Below, piece after piece: positions 14,479 to 16,544 of a DNA stretch of 16,544 nt (the stretch's first letter is position 1; each line of letters starts with the position of its first letter). Under the pieces are notes generated by a model. The model did no database searches. It was given only the letters and a program-made list of their open reading frames with translations, and was not told the DNA's origin. The DNA lies in the NCBI GenBank assembly GCA_964618455.1, contig CAZUAQ010000085.1, forward strand, positions 1 through 16,544, read 5' to 3'. The DNA is from CAZUAQ01 sp964618455. GTDB lineage: Bacteria > Planctomycetota > Phycisphaerae > UBA1845 > PWPN01. The position numbers were made by a program, and so were the translations under genes.

Positions 14479-15570
14479 TCATGCCGTCCGGCGCACCTTG
14501 GCAAAGGACGGCTGAATCAACTGCTCAAACACGGCCTGTGCGGCCTCCTCGCCACGACCCGCCTTGCCGACACAATCGAGATAGGTCTGGATCGGCGAAG
14601 TCACGGGTCTCCCTTCGATCATTCGGCCCCCGTAGAACATCGACGGATCGCGAGTGAACCACAGGGTAAGATTCGCGCCGCTGTCGACGTGCTTCGCCCC
14701 GATGGCCGCGATAAGCTCTCGCGTCTGATCCGCTTCGGCGGATCCCTCGATCAGCATGGTCATTCGTTGAACGCGGACCATGGGCGCCAGCAGCCAGGCC
14801 GCAGAAAAGCTGGCCAGTGCGTACTTCACATCGGCAGCAGCGCAGCGGTCGGCGAGCAGACGTTCAGCCTTGGGGAGGTCATCCATGACGTAGAGGTCGA
14901 GAGGCTCGACCTCCTGGCGATACGCGGCTCGCCATGCGCGCAACAGCCCCTCAGGGTCCTGCAACCACACCCGCCCGGCGTCCATTCGCACGAATCCTTC
15001 ATCAACCAGTGCCTGCTTGGACTTTGAGACCAAACCGAGACTCACGCGGGCCTCGCGGGCAAGCTGCTGAACCTGCCAAGAGCGGTCCGGAAACTCCAGC
15101 ATGACGCGTACAATGCTGCTGCCTTTGAGCGAGAAAGGATTCGCGAGCGGCCGGGTGTCGGGCCTGGGGTTGGGGCGTCCCACGATCTCCAGGTGCAACC
15201 CGCCCGCGACAATCCGGCAATTGCCGGCCTTATCCAGGTAGTTGATGCCGGCCGTTCGACAGATCTCGGCAACACGGGGCGAGACATAGGGGCAGCACAA
15301 AAGCAGGGCGCCGTTCCAATTCGCCGCTTGCCAAGCCGAAACGGTCGCCATCGTCTCGCGCGGGTTGAGACGGCTTCTGACGACAACGGCACACTTGATG
15401 CCGGTCTTGGTTTGCTTGGCGCGCAAGGTCACCACTGCATCGGCACCGACGCGCCTCGCATCAGCGGCACCACGCGAACCGCCCTGCGCTTCACGGCAAA
15501 CAAAGGCACCTGTATCCTTTGCGAGGTTGGTCAGCCAAGTCCGCCATTCTGTCTGCGATTTCACAGCCAT
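14479..15570 (-). CDS. Type IV antitoxin, long AbiEi-like regulator with winged helix
   Basis: A 363-residue protein. Residues about 57-125 (SRLNPRETMATVSAWQ, LLLCCPYVSPRVAEICRTAG, INYLDKAGNCRI) match a domain common in long AbiEi-like regulators, possibly with a degraded restriction-endonuclease-like fold. A winged helix follows (about 150-200: SWQVQQLAREARVSLGLVSKSKQALVDEGFV). The C-terminal half (ALASFSAAWLLAPMVRVQRMTMLIE, YGGRMIEGRPVTSPIQTYLDC) is the AbiEi partner-type domain. It precedes the nucleotidyltransferase gene by 15 bases on the same strand, the normal antitoxin-toxin order. The ATG at 15570 has AGG six bases upstream and a good promoter further up. Longer than the 200-residue AbiEi at 662, it belongs to a different branch. 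Confidence 0.8.
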   Translation of the reverse strand: MAVKSQTEWRTWLTNLAKDTGAFVCREAQGGSRGAADARRVGADAVVTLRAKQTKTGIKCAVVVRSRLNPRETMATVSAWQAANWNGALLLCCPYVSPRVAEICRTAGINYLDKAGNCRIVAGGLHLEIVGRPNPRPDTRPLANPFSLKGSSIVRVMLEFPDRSWQVQQLAREARVSLGLVSKSKQALVDEGFVRMDAGRVWLQDPEGLLRAWRAAYRQEVEPLDLYVMDDLPKAERLLADRCAAADVKYALASFSAAWLLAPMVRVQRMTMLIEGSAEADQTRELIAAIGAKHVDSGANLTLWFTRDPSMFYGGRMIEGRPVTSPIQTYLDCVGKAGRGEEAAQAVFEQLIQPSFAKVRRTA

Positions 15571-15644
15571 ACGACAACCTAATCACTCAACGCGCCAGCA
15601 TGCGGGGAAACGTCGCGCTTCCTGACTCGAACCGCGCCAATATC

Positions 15645-15673
15645 ATTATATCGTATTTACCACGTGGTGAAAA
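15645..15673 (-). promoter_or_regulatory. Promoter of the second toxin-antitoxin pair with a palindromic operator in the spacer
   Basis: On the minus strand TTTTCA (15673-15668) and a perfect TATAAT (15650-15645) are 17 bases apart. The perfect palindrome ACCACGTGGT (15659-15668) sits between the boxes, with A/T arms on both sides that extend it imperfectly. The expected start point is near 15638, giving a leader of about 70 bases to the antitoxin ATG at 15570. Autorepression by the antitoxin's winged helix at this palindrome is the likely mode of control; this is inferred from the family. Confidence 0.6.
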
Positions 15674-15721
15674 TAGCTGTATTAGTGAAACTTAAAACTG
15701 GCTGGCCTCTTCCGCGTAATA

Positions 15722-15754
15722 ATCGTAAGTGTCTTATAATAAGATGCTTAAGAT
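15722..15754. promoter_or_regulatory. 33-bp imperfect palindrome
   Basis: Two 16-base arms at 15722-15737 and 15739-15754 are inverted repeats matching at 13 of 16 positions around a single central A. The inner part TCTTAT/ATAAGA is perfect. It lies in the 323-base intergenic stretch (15571-15893) between the HTH gene and the antitoxin promoter. It could be a regulator site or, as RNA, an AU-rich hairpin ending the HTH transcript. Apart from this and the promoter, I see nothing else in that stretch. Confidence 0.4.
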
Positions 15755-15893
15755 GGCCGATTGCCTATGGCGTCTTGGTAAGCCCCGAACACACCACCAC
15801 GTCGCAGCACCAGCAAGCATCCTCGGCAGCGGCACCCTGCAAACCCATGCGGCCTGTGATCGTTGCTCGCAAGGATGAGGCGGCACAATACCG

Positions 15894-16238
15894 TCACGGC
15901 TCCGTCTTGACCACAAGAAATCGATCCAGCTCGACTTTTCGATACCATACCCGTCTGGCAAACTTCGTCGCCTTCAACTCACCCCGGTCGCGCCAGTATT
16001 TGAGCGTCCGCACCGCGCCGTTCGGCGTTCGGTGACCATCCTCATCCAGGCGTAGGTACTGGGCGGCTTCGACGGGTGTCAGCAATTCCGGGAATACATT
16101 CGGCCTGGGCGGCCATTCCACATGGGGCTTGGCCAAGTCTTTGTCGTGGTCGAATAGGGCCGTCATAGCAACACTTTCAGAATCGTGTGCAGGCTTCTTG
16201 AACGGCTGTTTTCGCTCAGCGTGCTTCATCATCTCCAT
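15894..16238 (-). CDS. Small HTH DNA-binding protein, excisionase/MerR-like (copy 2)
   Basis: A 114-residue protein. The first 24 residues (MEMMKHAERKQPFKKPAHDSESVA) are polar and lack a counterpart in copy 1; the remaining 90 match the protein at 13275-13547 except for a few residues. The winged helix LTPVEAAQYLRLDEDGHRTPNGAVRTLKYWRDRGELKATKF has the YL...G form usual for excisionase-like domains, so this copy looks like the better-preserved one. The ATG at 16238 is supported by GGAG seven bases upstream. It is first in the order HTH, antitoxin, nucleotidyltransferase, HTH on the minus strand and could be the directionality factor of an integrated element or a regulator of the toxin-antitoxin pair. 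No integrase is visible next to it. Confidence 0.8.
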   Translation of the reverse strand: MEMMKHAERKQPFKKPAHDSESVAMTALFDHDKDLAKPHVEWPPRPNVFPELLTPVEAAQYLRLDEDGHRTPNGAVRTLKYWRDRGELKATKFARRVWYRKVELDRFLVVKTEP

Positions 16239-16489
16239 CGTTTCACTCCAGTCCTCTTCATTTCAAGCGACTCGCTCGTCGCTGTTCGCACCGGTCTCTT
16301 CTTCAGATTCCGGAGGCTTGGCATTCGGAGCCCCAGTCATCGAGTGGGTCAAAAGTGGGTCAGTCGTCACATGAAAACCACTCGTTCATAGGTGGCCGTC
16401 AGCTTATCAGTAAGTGACAACCCTCGTTTTGACCCACAAAAAGGCTCATAAGTGCCTTATGTACAATACATTGTGGCGCGAAGAGCCCT
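16239..16489. other. Right-end stretch with a short open frame tail and repeats
   Basis: No complete gene is seen. On the minus strand an open frame from 16385 to a TGA at 16263-16265 encodes TDPLLTHSMTGAPNAK, then an acidic tail ending SDERVA. It stops 24 bases before the HTH start and could be the 3' end of a degraded gene; a recombinase is a guess. The only in-frame ATG, at 16340, would give 25 residues. Further right is an A+T-richer stretch with another TGACCCAC (16433-16440, complement of GTGGGTCA) just before the tRNA-Gly half. Confidence 0.35.
16344..16366. repeat. Paired GTGGGTCA motif, right copy
   Basis: GTGGGTCA occurs at 16344-16351 and 16355-16362, with the same 11-base phase as the left copy at 2571-2593, and the second is again followed by GTCG. 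The shared string AGTGGGTCAGTCG is exact between the ends. A third copy in reverse orientation lies at 16433-16440. All sit within 220 bases of a tRNA-Gly half, a plausible arrangement for recombinase arm sites. Confidence 0.4.
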
Positions 16490-16531
16490 TTCCCAAGCTG
16501 GACGTCGTCGGTTCGAATCCGATCGCCCGCT
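16490..16531 (+). repeat. 3' half of tRNA-Gly(CCC), attachment-site direct repeat (right)
   Basis: This is the counterpart of 2320-2361. Both start at the anticodon loop TTCCCAA and end at CGCCCGC plus discriminator T, and identity continues two bases beyond. Only two bases differ, 16509 (C versus G) and 16521 (G versus C), and these pair with each other in the T stem, so pairing is kept. The bases before the loop (GCCCT) do not pair with GCTGG, so the 5' half is missing here too. It marks the right boundary of the putative 14.2-kb integrated block. Confidence 0.88.
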
Positions 16532-16544
16532 ATAATTATAACGG

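Noticed and set aside
13624..15027. 467-codon open frame on the plus strand
   Set aside because: It is antisense to the nucleotidyltransferase and antitoxin, both of which have family motifs and coupled spacing.
1..16544. CRISPR array or rRNA gene
   Set aside because: No regularly spaced short repeats and no rRNA-like conserved segments were found on either strand.

Overview
The window looks like GC-rich chromosomal DNA from an uncultured planctomycete, probably Phycisphaerae-like. Two large secreted-type proteins end in the tandem Asp-rich calcium-binding (dockerin/EF-hand-like) tail typical of that phylum, one is followed by a planctomycete-style prepilin gene, and many genes start with GTG. 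This placement is inferred from protein style; there is no rRNA or other phylogenetic marker.

Layout. (1) 1-661: a minus-strand relic of a group II intron (domain V at 262-295, no reverse transcriptase), then a promoter framed by an inverted repeat. (2) 662-2127: a type IV toxin-antitoxin pair, AbiEi then AbiEii, with a 4-base overlap. (3) 2128-2809: no gene; it holds a perfect 22-bp palindrome, the 3' half of a tRNA-Gly(CCC), and short direct repeats. (4) 2810-6105, minus: a broken fusion of an AbiEii-like nucleotidyltransferase N-terminus, half a kexin-like S8 peptidase, a P-domain, six fibronectin-III-like units and a dockerin-like tail, with a frameshift near 4783. (5) 6334-9088, plus: a secreted protein made of two copies of an unknown ~300-residue module, then a prepilin-like protein. 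(6) 9281-13129, plus: a compact operon of an FmdE-domain protein, a Cys-rich metal-binding lipoprotein, an ABC ATPase, an ABC-3 permease and a SAM methyltransferase. (7) 13275-16238, minus: a second type IV toxin-antitoxin-like pair with a near-identical small HTH gene on each side. (8) 16239-16544: short repeats and a second tRNA-Gly(CCC) 3' half.

The two tRNA-Gly 3' halves (2320-2361 and 16490-16531) are direct repeats that begin at the anticodon loop, the usual footprint of tyrosine-recombinase integration into a glyU-type tRNA gene. They bound a ~14.2-kb block carrying the fusion, the secreted proteins, the metal operon and the second TA cassette. Neither copy has its 5' half, so the intact tRNA must lie outside the window and more than one integration probably stacked here. 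No integrase gene is visible. A third relic of the TA nucleotidyltransferase, fused in frame to the peptidase, shows that this TA family has recombined within the block.

The most interesting points are the metal operon (FmdE domain, Cys-rich binding protein, transporter, methyltransferase), the HTH-AbiEi-nucleotidyltransferase-HTH cassette with its relic, and the stacked tRNA-Gly attachment sites.
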